A DNA stretch of 64,000 nucleotides from Bordetella sp. BOR01 (GCF_019218885.1 NZ_JAHUWT010000004.1:558001-622000); one strand, 5' to 3'. Positions 21,901 through 29,764 are shown, counted from the stretch's first letter. Made by a program: numbers and translations. Notes: generated from the sequence alone by a model not told the origin.

Positions 21901-21929
21901 TTGCTTACCCGGTCTTGCCTTGAGAACAT
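18882..21929 (-). CDS. Orphan hybrid sensor histidine kinase (GAF-PAS-GAF-PAS-HisKA-HATPase-REC)
   Basis: Predicted cytoplasmic signal-transduction kinase of 1015 aa with no obvious transmembrane segment. Order of domains: an N-terminal GAF (about 10-165), a PAS (about 175-290), a second GAF-like region (about 310-450), a PAS (about 465-585), the HisKA dimerisation domain with phospho-acceptor H626 in GGIAHDFNNML, the HATPase_c with N (NLVINACDAMP), G1 (SDEGCGM) and G2 (GEGTGLGLSM) boxes, and a C-terminal receiver with phospho-acceptor D923 in LLTDVGLPG. The start at 21929 is chosen for its GAGGG Shine-Dalgarno; upstream in-frame codons lack one. No response regulator is adjacent. Its 3' end overlaps treY by 20 bp. 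The stimulus is unknown. Confidence 0.85.
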   Translation of the reverse strand: MFSRQDRVSNPWADIRARLEDERVMLQRIAAGAPLADVLGDAMRAVEQQSSADLMTSIMFVDEVGGRLHGQIAPSLPPEFLAATEGVEIGANVASWGAAAYLGSPVYVADIATHSNWLPWREVALKFGLRCCWSTPIRGTDGTLLGIFSNYYHTVRIPTPRDIDAIALVTRVATLAIERQQTEHALRESNQRWRGMFERMQEGFFLSEAMRDPKGRIADFRFLAVNPAFEQQSGLHAGQTLGHTLREMMPRVPDMIMETFSNVVETGISTQFELAASVHGKQAWYEAHVHKEGPDRITVLVLDITGRKAAEEELWAEQHRKNFLLSLVDQMREIHQQADIEHAACEALGRQLDLGVTAILEFDARGQFDKVATHWMSDQAAEEGESLDHRQLGSECEQAFDEGRTSYLSPLLTTAAGDTSPMAIAIPLRRWGWPTGLLYVRAQRSRPFKGADIGFIEETAERLCEAIERSQYARVLEQRIESAIAERDRIWRLSPELLAVANAHGRFVSVNPAVRTILGWTPEQFLAMPLRELIHPQDLQRVSDSLLHTEDPGPRISHLECRVLNKRGGHSWITWTISWAHDNFYLVGRDDTDFKAQAEQLRQAQAALLQAQKMEAVGQLTGGIAHDFNNMLQGISGALYLIQRKLDAGKYEDANRFIATAMDSTGRAARLTQRLLSFSRRQPLDPKPLGPAATLASMEELFRRYTSEGITLVCRTDPDVHTVKCDVNQFESALLNLVINACDAMPDGGRLVVEARNIWLEADFLGHHPDVQPGDFVEVSVSDEGCGMSPEVLTRAFEPFFTTKPLGEGTGLGLSMIYGFARQAGGLVSIDSLPGNGTVVRLCLPRYAGRPAGDAPAAARVAADAGELPAEAVIVLVEDDTNVREMVRESLVGLNLRVLTASDGEAGAQLVANTPVLDLLLTDVGLPGMNGRKLADVARETHPGLKVLFMTGYAENVVDGSEFQGEGLEVIMKPFSLGELIRRIRKMLQQKPAGNTVLPASQLAMEGAIVKPSTR

Positions 21930-22159
21930 CACACCCTCTATCGACATGCAGCAGGCGATTTGGCTCGAGCCTACCGGACGGCAGGACAGTATGCCTGGGC
22001 CGCGCCAAGAACACCGTAACACCACGCAACGCGGCAGCCGGCGCCCTCAGCATATGCCATGCCTGCCACCAGCCCGCCGCCACCGGTCCGGAAGTGGAAT
22101 TCTTGCGTCGGTTGGTAAAAAAGACGGATGCCCGTCGTGGCGGGCGGCGACAGGTGCTG

Positions 22160-22174
22160 GGCATGGTTCTTGCA
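22160..22174 (+). promoter_or_regulatory. Sigma-54 (-24/-12) promoter of ybhP-clsB-ybhN
   Basis: GGCATG (22160-22165), four bases, TTGC (22170-22173), A. The GG and GC dinucleotides are 12 bp apart as required by sigma-54. Predicted +1 near 22185, 21 nt before the ATG at 22206. Almost identical to the promoter of the rpoN gene at 36031, sharing the run GGTTCTTGCAT. Confidence 0.75.
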
Positions 22175-22205
22175 TGCAGGAAGACAATGCCCAACGGAGA
22201 GCTAC

Positions 22206-22976
22206 ATGCCAGGTCAGGAATCGGTGGCGCGCCCACGCGCGACTCTCACGCTGCTGACAGTCAACGTCCATAAAGGCTTCACGCTCTTCAACCGGCGGTT
22301 CATCCTGCACGAACTGCGTGCTGCGTTGCGCGATGCCCGGCCCGACATCGTGTTCCTGCAAGAGGTCATCGGATCGCACCACCGGCATGCGCGCCAGCTC
22401 GCGGCCTGGCCTGCCACCTCGCAGTACGAATTCCTGGCGGACACCCTGTGGAGCGACTTTGCCTATGGGCGCAATGCCGTCTACCCGGATGGCGACCATG
22501 GCAACGCGGTACTGTCGCGCTGGCCCATCGTCCAGCACCAGAACCACGATGTTTCGGTAGGCAGCCACGAGAGCCGCGGCATGTTGCACTGCACTGTGCG
22601 CCACCCCGAGCTGGCGGACGACTTGCACCTGGTCTGTGTCCACCTGGGCCTGCGCGAGGCGCATCGCCAAGTGCAGCTCGGGCGCCTGTGCGCGCTGGTG
22701 CGCGGCATCGGCGCCCATGCACCGGTACTGATTGCCGGCGATTTCAACGACTGGCGGCGACGTGCCGGCCAATTGCTGTCGGCCTGCTCGGTACACGATG
22801 TATTCCGCACGGCGCTAGGACGCGAACCGCGCACATTTCCGGCCCAATGGCCCCTGCTGGCGCTGGATCGCATCTATGTACGCAACGTGGCCGCGGCACG
22901 GCCCGTGGCATTGGCATCCCGGGTCTGGCGCCATCTGTCCGACCATGCGCCGCTGGCAGCCGAGGTGCGGCTATGA
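22206..22976 (+). CDS. Endonuclease/exonuclease/phosphatase family protein, YbhP-like
   Basis: 256 aa member of the EEP superfamily (Mg-dependent phosphodiesterase or nuclease fold). Visible motifs in order: LLTVNVHKGF with the metal-binding Asn, FLQEVIG with the metal-binding Glu, GNAVLSRWPI, CVHLGL, IAGDFNDW and the C-terminal SDHAPLAAEV with the catalytic Asp-His. The ATG at 22206 is 7 nt after GGAG. It overlaps clsB by 4 nt. In E. coli ybhP, clsB (ybhO) and ybhN also form one locus, so gene order as well as sequence supports the call. The physiological substrate is not known. Preceded by a sigma-54-type promoter. Confidence 0.85.
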   Translation: MPGQESVARPRATLTLLTVNVHKGFTLFNRRFILHELRAALRDARPDIVFLQEVIGSHHRHARQLAAWPATSQYEFLADTLWSDFAYGRNAVYPDGDHGNAVLSRWPIVQHQNHDVSVGSHESRGMLHCTVRHPELADDLHLVCVHLGLREAHRQVQLGRLCALVRGIGAHAPVLIAGDFNDWRRRAGQLLSACSVHDVFRTALGREPRTFPAQWPLLALDRIYVRNVAAARPVALASRVWRHLSDHAPLAAEVRL

Positions 22977-24181
22977 CCGCCGCCTGGCGCCACGGCAACA
23001 CGGTATGCCTGCTGGAAAACGGCGAGGCATTCTTTCCCCGTGTGTTCGAGGCCATCCGGGCGGCCCGGCAGGAAGTCCTGCTCGAGACCTTCATCCTGTT
23101 CGACGACAAGGTCGGCCAGGAGCTGCGCCAGGCCCTGATCGAAGCCGCGCAGCGTGGCGTCGAGATCGATGTCACGGTGGATGGCTACGGCTCGGATTGC
23201 CTGGACGAAGCCTTCATTGGCGGGCTGACCGAAGCCGGCGTGCGCTTCCATATTTTCGACCCGCGCCCCAGGGTGTTCGGCTTTCGCGTCAACGCCCTGC
23301 GCCGCATGCATCGCAAGATCGTCGTGGTGGACAGCCAGGTCGCCTTCGTAGGGGGAATCAATTATTCGGCCGATCACCTGGCCGAATTCGGGCCGGATGC
23401 CAAGCAGGACTACGCAGCGCAATTACAGGGCCCCATCGTCGAAGACATCCGCCGCTTTGCCCGCGACGCGGTGCACGGCGGGCGGCGGCGGCGCTGGCCG
23501 CGGCGCCGCGGGCCGGCCCATGCGGCAAGCGGCGAAGGCGCGGCGCTGTTCGTCACGCGCGACAACGATCGCCATAGCACCGATATCGAACGCTACTATC
23601 GCGCCGGATTCCGTACGGCACAGCACGAGATCATTGTCGCCAATGCGTATTTCTTTCCTGGCTACCGGCTGCTGCGTGACCTGCGCAACGCCGCGCGCCG
23701 AGGCGTGCGGGTGCGCCTGATCCTGCAGGGCGAGCCCGACATGCCCATTGCACAACTGGCCGCCCGCACGCTGTACGACTACCTGCTGTCGGCCGGCGTG
23801 ATCATCTACGAATATTGCGAACGGCCGCTGCATGGCAAGGTGGCCTGCATCGACGATGAATGGGCCACTGTGGGATCCAGCAACCTCGATCCGCTCAGCC
23901 TGGCATTGAACCTGGAAGCCAACGTGGTCGTGCGCGACCAGGCGTTCACCGCGGAACTGCGCGACTCGTTGGAAGAATTGATCCAGCGCCACTGCCGCCG
24001 CATCACGCCGCAGCACGGCATGAAACGCGTCCTGCGCCGGCTGTGGTTCGGGGTGGCGGTATTTCACTTCCTGCATCGGTTCCCCGCATGGGCCGCAGCC
24101 TTTCCATCGCGCGATCCTCTACTGCAGCGCGTCGAACCGCCGCAACCCACTGCACCTACCGACGAGGCCCGCCATGACTGA
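22973..24181 (+). CDS. clsB: Cardiolipin synthase B-like phospholipase D family protein
   Basis: 402 aa protein with two HKD phospholipase D motifs: H113 in HRKIVVVDSQVAFVGGINYS and H287 in HGKVACIDDEWATVGSSN. ClsB-type enzymes condense phosphatidylglycerol with another lipid to give cardiolipin at the inner membrane. The start at 22973 overlaps the preceding gene (ATGA), the stop overlaps the ybhN-like start by 8 bp. Between the motifs lies a very basic stretch (about 168-180, GGRRRRWPRRRG) that could bind anionic lipid. The C-terminus carries a hydrophobic segment (LWFGVAVFHFLHRFPAW). Cardiolipin enrichment is a known osmotic-stress response, which fits the neighbourhood. Confidence 0.9.
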   Translation: MTAAWRHGNTVCLLENGEAFFPRVFEAIRAARQEVLLETFILFDDKVGQELRQALIEAAQRGVEIDVTVDGYGSDCLDEAFIGGLTEAGVRFHIFDPRPRVFGFRVNALRRMHRKIVVVDSQVAFVGGINYSADHLAEFGPDAKQDYAAQLQGPIVEDIRRFARDAVHGGRRRRWPRRRGPAHAASGEGAALFVTRDNDRHSTDIERYYRAGFRTAQHEIIVANAYFFPGYRLLRDLRNAARRGVRVRLILQGEPDMPIAQLAARTLYDYLLSAGVIIYEYCERPLHGKVACIDDEWATVGSSNLDPLSLALNLEANVVVRDQAFTAELRDSLEELIQRHCRRITPQHGMKRVLRRLWFGVAVFHFLHRFPAWAAAFPSRDPLLQRVEPPQPTAPTDEARHD

Positions 24182-25181
24182 ACGCAGCCGCCTGTTCCAG
24201 CGCTCGTCGTGGCGCGGGGTGCGCCACTTCTGGAAGCGTACCCGGCGCATCTGGACCGGCCTTTTCATGGTCGCCGCGATTGTGCTGCTGGCCAAGCTGG
24301 CGCGCGATGTGCAATGGCACGAGGTCTGGCAGGTATTGCGGGACATGCCCAATACTGCCTTGCTGGAAAGCGCCTGCCTGGTGCCCGTGGCCTATCTCAC
24401 TTACACCGCGTTCGACCTGATCGGCCGCACCTACACCGGGCACAAACTCGGCACCGGCACCACGATGGCCGTGGCATTCGTCAGCTATACCGTCAACCTG
24501 AACCTGGGCGCCCTGGTGGGCGGCGTGGGGCTGCGCTTTCGCCTGTACGGCAAACTGGGCCTGCGCCTGTCGGTGATATCAAAGATACTGGCGATGAGCA
24601 TCTTCACCAATTGGCTGGGCTACCTGTGGCTGTTCGGCGGCCTGTTCGCACTGCACCAGGCGCCTACGGCCTGGCAACTGAGCGACACGGCCCTGCAGAT
24701 AGCCGGCGCTGCAATGCTGATCGTTGCCGCGAGCTACCTGGCGCTGTGCGCCTTTTCGCGCCGCCGGCGCCTGCGTATCGGCAAGCACCGCGTGCCGCTG
24801 CCCTCGCTGCGCATTGCCCTGCTGCAATCCGTCCTGTCGGTTCTGTGCTGGGGCGCAATCGCGGGCATCCTGTATCTGCTCTTCGAAAGGCAGGTTTCCT
24901 ATACCTTGGTGCTGGCCGCGCTGCTGATCAGCAGTATTGCCGGCGCGCTGATCCATATTCCCGGCGGCCTGGGCGTGCTGGAAGCCGTTTTCGTGGCAAT
25001 GCTGGCTTCCGAGGTGTCGCAGGCGCAGGTGCTGGGCACGCTGCTGGCCTATCGTGCGGTGTACTACCTGGCCCCCCTGGCCATCGCGCTGCTGCTATAC
25101 GTCATGCTGGAAGCCCGCCTGCGCCGAGGCGGCAGCCGCAGCCAGGCGCGTGCCGGGAAATCCACCAGCGCGCCGGGGTAG
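24174..25181 (+). CDS. YbhN/UPF0104 family integral membrane protein (LPG synthase TM-region type)
   Basis: 335 aa, about eight hydrophobic segments, with a positively charged N-terminus (RSSWRGVRHFWKRTRRIW). It belongs to the lysylphosphatidylglycerol synthase transmembrane (flippase-like) family, without the soluble synthase domain; typical segments are VAFVSYTVNLNLGALVGGVGLRFRLYGKLGL and IHIPGGLGVLEAVF. In E. coli the homologue YbhN sits beside ClsB and YbhP. A lipid-translocation role is inferred from family, not shown. The reading frame overlaps the end of clsB by 8 bp. It is the last gene of the operon. Confidence 0.85.
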   Translation: MTERSRLFQRSSWRGVRHFWKRTRRIWTGLFMVAAIVLLAKLARDVQWHEVWQVLRDMPNTALLESACLVPVAYLTYTAFDLIGRTYTGHKLGTGTTMAVAFVSYTVNLNLGALVGGVGLRFRLYGKLGLRLSVISKILAMSIFTNWLGYLWLFGGLFALHQAPTAWQLSDTALQIAGAAMLIVAASYLALCAFSRRRRLRIGKHRVPLPSLRIALLQSVLSVLCWGAIAGILYLLFERQVSYTLVLAALLISSIAGALIHIPGGLGVLEAVFVAMLASEVSQAQVLGTLLAYRAVYYLAPLAIALLLYVMLEARLRRGGSRSQARAGKSTSAPG

Positions 25182-25314
25182 GCAGCCCCTTGCCCGGCCC
25201 CCGGGGCACCGACAATTCAGGAAGATGTCAGGCATCTGGGCGCTCAATGACGGCATCAGGTCTTCAGAGCATTCCCCCCTCGGGGAAGCGCCATGGATCT
25301 CAGGTCCCCGGCGC

Positions 25315-25329
25315 GGCATGCTGTTTGCT
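25315..25329 (+). promoter_or_regulatory. Sigma-54 (-24/-12) promoter of ctaD operon
   Basis: GGCATG (25315-25320), four bases, TTGC (25325-25328), T. Predicted +1 near 25340, 28 nt upstream of the ATG at 25368. The rest of the 186-nt gap from 25182 holds no gene. Confidence 0.65.
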
Positions 25330-25367
25330 GCCGGCTGCGCCATTCCGCCCTTGCCCCAGGATGCGAC

Positions 25368-26945
25368 ATGGACACGATCACACACGATGCCCCCCACGGG
25401 CACGACGCCCCGCACGGATGGCGCCGCTGGTTGTTCGCCACGAATCACAAAGACATCGGGACGATGTATCTCATCTTCTCGTTCGTCATGCTGCTCGAGG
25501 GCGGCGTGCTGGCCCTGCTGCTGCGCACCGAACTGTTCGAGCCCGGCCTGCAGTTCTTCCAGCCTGAACTGTTCAACCAGTTCACCACCATGCATGGCCT
25601 GATCATGATCTTCGGCGCCATCATGCCCTCGCTGGTGGGCTTCGCCAACTGGATGATCCCGATCCAGATCGGCGCGGCCGACATGGCTTTCGCACGCATG
25701 AATAATTTCAGCTTCTGGCTGCTGCCGGTGGCTGCCGTCATGCTGACTGCATCGTTCTTCGTGCCCGGCGGCGCCACCGCCGCGGGCTGGACGCTGTATG
25801 CCCCCCTGTCGGCGCAAATGGGCCCCGGCATGGACCTGGCCATCTTCGCCATCCACATCATGGGCGCCTCGTCCATCATGGGGGCCATCAATATCATCGT
25901 CACCATCCTGAACATGCGAGCGCCCGGCATGACACTGATGAAGATGCCGATGTTCTGCTGGACCTGGCTGATCACCGCCTTCCTGCTGCTGGCGGTCATG
26001 CCCGTGCTGGCCGCGGCGGTAACCATGGTGCTGACCGACCGCCACTTCGGCACCGGCTTCTTCAACGCCGCCGCCGGCGGCGACCCGGTGCTGTACCAGC
26101 ACGTGTTCTGGTTCTTCGGGCACCCCGAGGTCTACATCATGATCCTGCCGGCCTTCGGCATCGTATCCATGATCGTGCCCACGTTCTCGCGCAAGAAGCT
26201 GTTCGGCTATGCATCCATGGTGTATGCCACTTCGGCCATCGCCGTGCTGTCGTTCCTGGTATGGGCGCACCATATGTTCACCACCGGCATGCCGGTCACC
26301 GGCCAGCTGTACTTCATGTACGCCACCATGCTGATCTCCATCCCCACCGGGGTGAAGGTGTTCAACTGGATCGCCACCATGTGGCGCGGCTCGCTCAGTT
26401 TCGAGACGCCCATGCTGTTTGCCATCGGGTTCATCTTCGTGTTCACCATGGGCGGCTTCACCGGCCTGATCCTGGCAATTGCCCCGATCGACATCCAGGT
26501 GCACGACACCTACTACGTGGTGGCGCACTTCCACTACGTGCTGGTGGCCGGTTCGCTGTTCGCCCTGTTTGGCGGCGCCTACTACTGGGTGCCCAAGTGG
26601 ACGGGCCGCATGTACAACGAGAAGCTGGGCAAGCTGCACTTCTGGTCGACCATGATCTCGTTCAACGTCACGTTCTTCCCGATGCACTTCCTGGGCCTGG
26701 CCGGCATGCCGCGCCGCTATGCCGACTACGCCGCGCAGTTCACCACGTTCCATCAGGTGGCCACCATAGGCGCGTTCTGGTTCGGCCTGTCGCAGTTGCT
26801 GTTCCTGTACATCATCCTGTGTTGCTACCGCAACAAGGGCGATGCGGCGGCCGCGCAGCCATGGGAAGGCGCCGAGGGCCTGGAGTGGACCCTTCCGTCG
26901 CCGGCCCCCCACCATACCTTTGCCGTGCCGCCGGACATTCGCTAG
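25368..26945 (+). CDS. ctaD: aa3-type cytochrome c oxidase subunit I, without adjacent subunits II/III
   Basis: Haem-copper oxidase subunit I, 525 aa, about 12 transmembrane helices. It reduces oxygen to water in the inner membrane. The A1-type signature HPEVY is present (H252, E254, Y256), as are the CuB pair AHHMF, the haem ligands H387 and H389 in VVAHFHYV, the D-channel D105 ([10 protein letters not shown]) and the K-channel K330 (PTGVKVF), so the active site and proton paths look intact. The start at 25368 follows CAGGA. No ctaC, ctaE, ctaG or assembly genes flank it; instead a DUF2244 gene follows after 10 nt and an SDR gene after that. It is likely a paralogue of a main cta cluster elsewhere, and may partner with subunits encoded there. 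Confidence 0.93.
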   Translation: MDTITHDAPHGHDAPHGWRRWLFATNHKDIGTMYLIFSFVMLLEGGVLALLLRTELFEPGLQFFQPELFNQFTTMHGLIMIFGAIMPSLVGFANWMIPIQIGAADMAFARMNNFSFWLLPVAAVMLTASFFVPGGATAAGWTLYAPLSAQMGPGMDLAIFAIHIMGASSIMGAINIIVTILNMRAPGMTLMKMPMFCWTWLITAFLLLAVMPVLAAAVTMVLTDRHFGTGFFNAAAGGDPVLYQHVFWFFGHPEVYIMILPAFGIVSMIVPTFSRKKLFGYASMVYATSAIAVLSFLVWAHHMFTTGMPVTGQLYFMYATMLISIPTGVKVFNWIATMWRGSLSFETPMLFAIGFIFVFTMGGFTGLILAIAPIDIQVHDTYYVVAHFHYVLVAGSLFALFGGAYYWVPKWTGRMYNEKLGKLHFWSTMISFNVTFFPMHFLGLAGMPRRYADYAAQFTTFHQVATIGAFWFGLSQLLFLYIILCCYRNKGDAAAAQPWEGAEGLEWTLPSPAPHHTFAVPPDIR

Positions 26946-26955
26946 GTTCAACCCC

Positions 26956-27525
26956 ATGCGACCCGCCCACGCCATCACGGGTGCGCCGCCACCCCTGACA
27001 CCCCCGACCCAGGCGGCGCCGGCAGGCGTTGCGCCGCCCGCCGGCGCTGGCACCGGCACCGGCACCGACATCGAGCAATGCTGGGTATTGAAGCGCAACT
27101 GCTGCGTCACACCGGGCCAATTCCTGCTGGGCATGGGCGGTACGGCGGCGATCGCGCTGCTCGTCAGCCTGTATTTCACCTTGCGCGGCCTGTGGCCCGT
27201 GGCTGTCTATGGCGCCGCGGAAATCCTGTTGATCGCGGGCGCCACGCTGTCTTTTGCCCGCCATGTGCGCGACGGCGAGACGGTGATACTGCTGGCCGAC
27301 GGCCGCATGATCGTGGAAGTGCATTCGGGCGCCGCAACGACGCGCCATGTATTCAACCGTAACTGGGCACGGCTCGTGCGACGGCCCGATACGCCGGATA
27401 CGCTCTGGCTGCACTACGGGTCCGTCCGCCTGCGGCTGGCGCGCCATGTGCCCAGCGAGCGGCGGCGCCATATCGAAACCGAGCTACGACATTCGCTACC
27501 CTGGCGCGGCCCCGCGCCCAGGTAA
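26956..27525 (+). CDS. DUF2244 domain membrane protein
   Basis: 189 aa. A Pro/Ala/Thr-rich N-terminal 40 residues precedes the conserved part, which opens with CWVLKRNCCVTPGQFLLGMGG, followed by two transmembrane helices (about residues 60-80 and 83-100) and a cytoplasmic C-terminal domain (VRDGETVILLADGRMIVEV...). DUF2244 genes are often found beside cytochrome oxidase genes in proteobacteria; the function is unknown. The start at 26956 is 10 nt after the ctaD stop, with no strong Shine-Dalgarno, so coupling to ctaD translation is likely. Confidence 0.75.
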   Translation: MRPAHAITGAPPPLTPPTQAAPAGVAPPAGAGTGTGTDIEQCWVLKRNCCVTPGQFLLGMGGTAAIALLVSLYFTLRGLWPVAVYGAAEILLIAGATLSFARHVRDGETVILLADGRMIVEVHSGAATTRHVFNRNWARLVRRPDTPDTLWLHYGSVRLRLARHVPSERRRHIETELRHSLPWRGPAPR

Positions 27526-27553
27526 CCGAATGCACCCTACGCGGGAGATCAAC

Positions 27554-28576
27554 ATGAGAGTCCGTTTGAAGAAATTACACGATCAGGTCATTGTCATTAC
27601 CGGCGCCAGCAGCGGCATAGGCCTGGCAACCGCGCAGCTGGCGGCCCGCCAGGGCGCCAAGGTGGTGCTGGCCTGCCGCAACCAGCAGGCGCTGGACGAT
27701 GTCGTGGCGGGCATACGCGCCGATGGCGGCGATGCCCTGGCGGTACCCGCCGACGTCGGGGTGGCCGCCGACCATGACCGCATCCTGGGCGCGGCCATCG
27801 AGCGCTACGGCCGGGTGGATACCTGGGTCAACAATGCGGGCGTATCCATTTTCGGACGCCTGGAAGACGTACCGGTCGAAGATCAACGAAAACTGTTCGA
27901 CACCAATTACTGGGGTGTGGTGTACGGGTCCACCACCGCGGTGGCCCACTTGAAAAAACAGGGCGGCGCGCTGATCAACATGGGAAGCGAGGTGTCCGAC
28001 CGCGCCATCCCGCTGCAAGGCGCCTATTCGGCCTCGAAACATGCCGTCAAGGGCTACACCGATGCGCTGCGCATGGAACTCGAGGCCGACGGTGCTCCCG
28101 TATCCGTCACCTTGATCAAGCCGGCCTCGATCGCCACCGGGTACGCCGAGCACGCCCGCAATTACATGGACGTGGAGCCGCGCCTGCCGCCGCCGCTGTA
28201 TGCGGCCGACACCGTGGCGCAAGCCATCCTGTATGCCGCCCAGCATCCGCAGCGCGATATTTTCGTGGGCAGCGCCTCGAAGGCAATGTCTTCGGTGGGC
28301 TTGCGCATGCCTGGCCTGGCCGACCGCATGGCTGGCTGGCTGATCCGCAACCAGCGCAGCGATGCGCCCGCCGGCGAGCGCGCCGATGCACTGTACGAAG
28401 CCGGCACGCCGGCAGGCGGCGACACGGCCCGCGACGGCGCCCGGGTGCCACACGTGCGCAAGACCAGCATGTACACCCATCTATCCACCGGCGGGCGGGG
28501 TTTGCTGTGGGCAGGCGCCACCGTGTTGATCTGCGGCACGGTACTCGGCGCCGCCCGTGGAAGGCGCTGGCACTGA
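27554..28576 (+). CDS. Short-chain dehydrogenase/reductase with C-terminal membrane anchor
   Basis: 340 aa, longer than the usual 250 aa SDR. The N-terminal Rossmann fold carries the cofactor motif TGASSGIG (about residues 16-23), NNAG, and the active-site YSASKHAVKG. The substrate is unknown. The extra C-terminal region ends with a hydrophobic segment (GLLWAGATVLICGTVLGAA) followed by RGRRWH, suggesting a tail anchor in the inner membrane. The start at 27554 has GGGAG 6 nt upstream. It follows the DUF2244 gene by 28 nt and is probably in the same operon as ctaD. Confidence 0.85.
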   Translation: MRVRLKKLHDQVIVITGASSGIGLATAQLAARQGAKVVLACRNQQALDDVVAGIRADGGDALAVPADVGVAADHDRILGAAIERYGRVDTWVNNAGVSIFGRLEDVPVEDQRKLFDTNYWGVVYGSTTAVAHLKKQGGALINMGSEVSDRAIPLQGAYSASKHAVKGYTDALRMELEADGAPVSVTLIKPASIATGYAEHARNYMDVEPRLPPPLYAADTVAQAILYAAQHPQRDIFVGSASKAMSSVGLRMPGLADRMAGWLIRNQRSDAPAGERADALYEAGTPAGGDTARDGARVPHVRKTSMYTHLSTGGRGLLWAGATVLICGTVLGAARGRRWH

Positions 28577-28602
28577 CAAGCCCACCCCCGAAGCGCTTGC
28601 CA

Positions 28603-28631
28603 GGGGTCAGGCTCCGAAGGTGCCTGACCCC
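28603..28631. repeat. Perfect 10-bp inverted repeat (terminator or dispersed palindrome)
   Basis: GGGGTCAGGC (28603-28612), 9-nt loop, GCCTGACCCC (28622-28631). No T-tract follows. It lies 26 nt after the SDR stop and could end that operon; GTCAGGC-type palindromes also occur as dispersed repeats in Bordetella and relatives (from memory, not checked). Confidence 0.6.
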
Positions 28632-28727
28632 GTTGTGTACAGACGATAGTGCGCGCCCATTACTTGTATGATGATCACCGTCCCGCCGCGGCGGCGGTCA
28701 TCTTTCAATTTGGCGCGAAACCATCTC

Positions 28728-29618
28728 ATGACTACCGGGAAAGACACCATCGGCATGATAGGCGTGGGCCTGATGGGCCACGGCATCGCCAGCAATATCG
28801 TCAAGCACGGCTATTCCCTGGTGCTGCTGGACCACCCCGGCAACCAGCCGGTCGACGACCTGCTGGCGGCCGGCGCAGCCAAGGTGGCCAGCCCGGCGCA
28901 AATCGCGCGGCAAGCCAATGTGGTCATCCTGTGCGTGACTGGCACGCCCCAGGTCGAAGACGTCTTGTTCAGCCCCGACGGCCTGTTGCAGGGCCTGCGC
29001 CCGGGTACCATCGTTATCGATTGCTCGACCGCCATCCCCTCTTCCACCGTGCGCATCGCCCAGGCCGTGGCCGAAGCCGGCGGGCAGTTCCTGGACGCCC
29101 CCATGACCCGCACGCCCAAAGAGGCCGCCCAAGGCCGGCTGAATCTCATCGTGGGCGGCGAGCGCGCCCTGTACGAGCGCTGCGAACCGCTGCTGCGCTG
29201 CTATGCCGAGAACATCATGCATGCCGGCCCAGTAGGTTCCGGCCACCGCATGAAGCTGATCCACAACTATGTCTCGCTGGGCTGCGCCGCCGTGATTGCC
29301 GAGGCAGCCGCCTGCGCGCAGCGTTCCGGCATCGAGGCCTCGGTATTGGTCGATATTCTCTCCAAGGGCGGCGGCGGCGGCGTGGCGCTGGAACGCATGC
29401 GCCCCTTCCTTGAATCAGGCGACGACTCGGGGCTGCGCTTCTCGCTGGCCAATGCCCGCAAAGACCTCGATTACTACACCACCATGGCGCAAGAAGCCGG
29501 TGCGGCCCACGGCGCGGCCGATGCCATCGGGCAATTGTTCGACCGCGGCGCGCAAGCCAGCCCGCCCCAGACCACCGTTCCGCACCTGGTCTCGCTGCTG
29601 GCCACTGATCCTCCCTGA
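28728..29618 (+). CDS. NAD(P)-dependent beta-hydroxyacid dehydrogenase (3-hydroxyisobutyrate dehydrogenase / tartronate semialdehyde reductase family)
   Basis: 296 aa, normal family length. The N-terminal nucleotide-binding motif is GMIGVGLMGHGIASNIVKHG; the substrate motif DAPMTRTPKEAAQGRLNLIVGG and the catalytic Lys in HRMKLIHNYVSLG are present. It oxidises or reduces a beta-hydroxyacid; the exact substrate cannot be assigned. The ATG at 28728 is chosen: the in-frame ATG at 28668 lies inside a good -10 hexamer (TATGAT, 28667-28672), which would put transcription start near 28679. It is a single gene between the ctaD operon and the BetT-like transporter. Confidence 0.85.
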   Translation: MTTGKDTIGMIGVGLMGHGIASNIVKHGYSLVLLDHPGNQPVDDLLAAGAAKVASPAQIARQANVVILCVTGTPQVEDVLFSPDGLLQGLRPGTIVIDCSTAIPSSTVRIAQAVAEAGGQFLDAPMTRTPKEAAQGRLNLIVGGERALYERCEPLLRCYAENIMHAGPVGSGHRMKLIHNYVSLGCAAVIAEAAACAQRSGIEASVLVDILSKGGGGGVALERMRPFLESGDDSGLRFSLANARKDLDYYTTMAQEAGAAHGAADAIGQLFDRGAQASPPQTTVPHLVSLLATDPP

Positions 29619-29643
29619 TTGTTGCGCCGTTTTCCCAGGTGCA

Positions 29644-29671
29644 TTGCGCCATTGGGTCGACTGGGTATAAG
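29644..29671 (+). promoter_or_regulatory. Sigma-70-like promoter of the BCCT transporter gene
   Basis: TTGCGC (29644-29649), 16-bp spacer, TATAAG (29666-29671). Predicted +1 near 29678, giving a leader of about 87 nt to the TTG start at 29765 but only 6 nt to the ATG at 29684. Confidence 0.45.
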
Positions 29672-29764
29672 CTGAAAAAGGCCATGCAAGTTGGCGCGAG
29701 CTCGCGGCGCGCGCCGGGCCAGCGTCCGAACCTGCTGTCCGTCACGACCCAAAGGGGGAAGATC

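Noticed and set aside
22026-22039. Possible sigma-54 promoter for the hybrid sensor kinase (GG-N10-GC on minus strand)
   Set aside because: Only the GG and TTGC agree; the CAYG part is CTGC, and it is 85 nt from the start codon. It falls below the standard met by the other nine sites.
25185-25207. GC-rich hairpin after the ybhN-like gene as a terminator
   Set aside because: Only a 5-bp stem and no T-tract; too weak to call.
25095-27179. 694-codon open frame antisense to ctaD
   Set aside because: His/Gln/Glu-rich nonsense composition characteristic of antisense of a membrane-protein gene; ctaD on the plus strand has all catalytic motifs.
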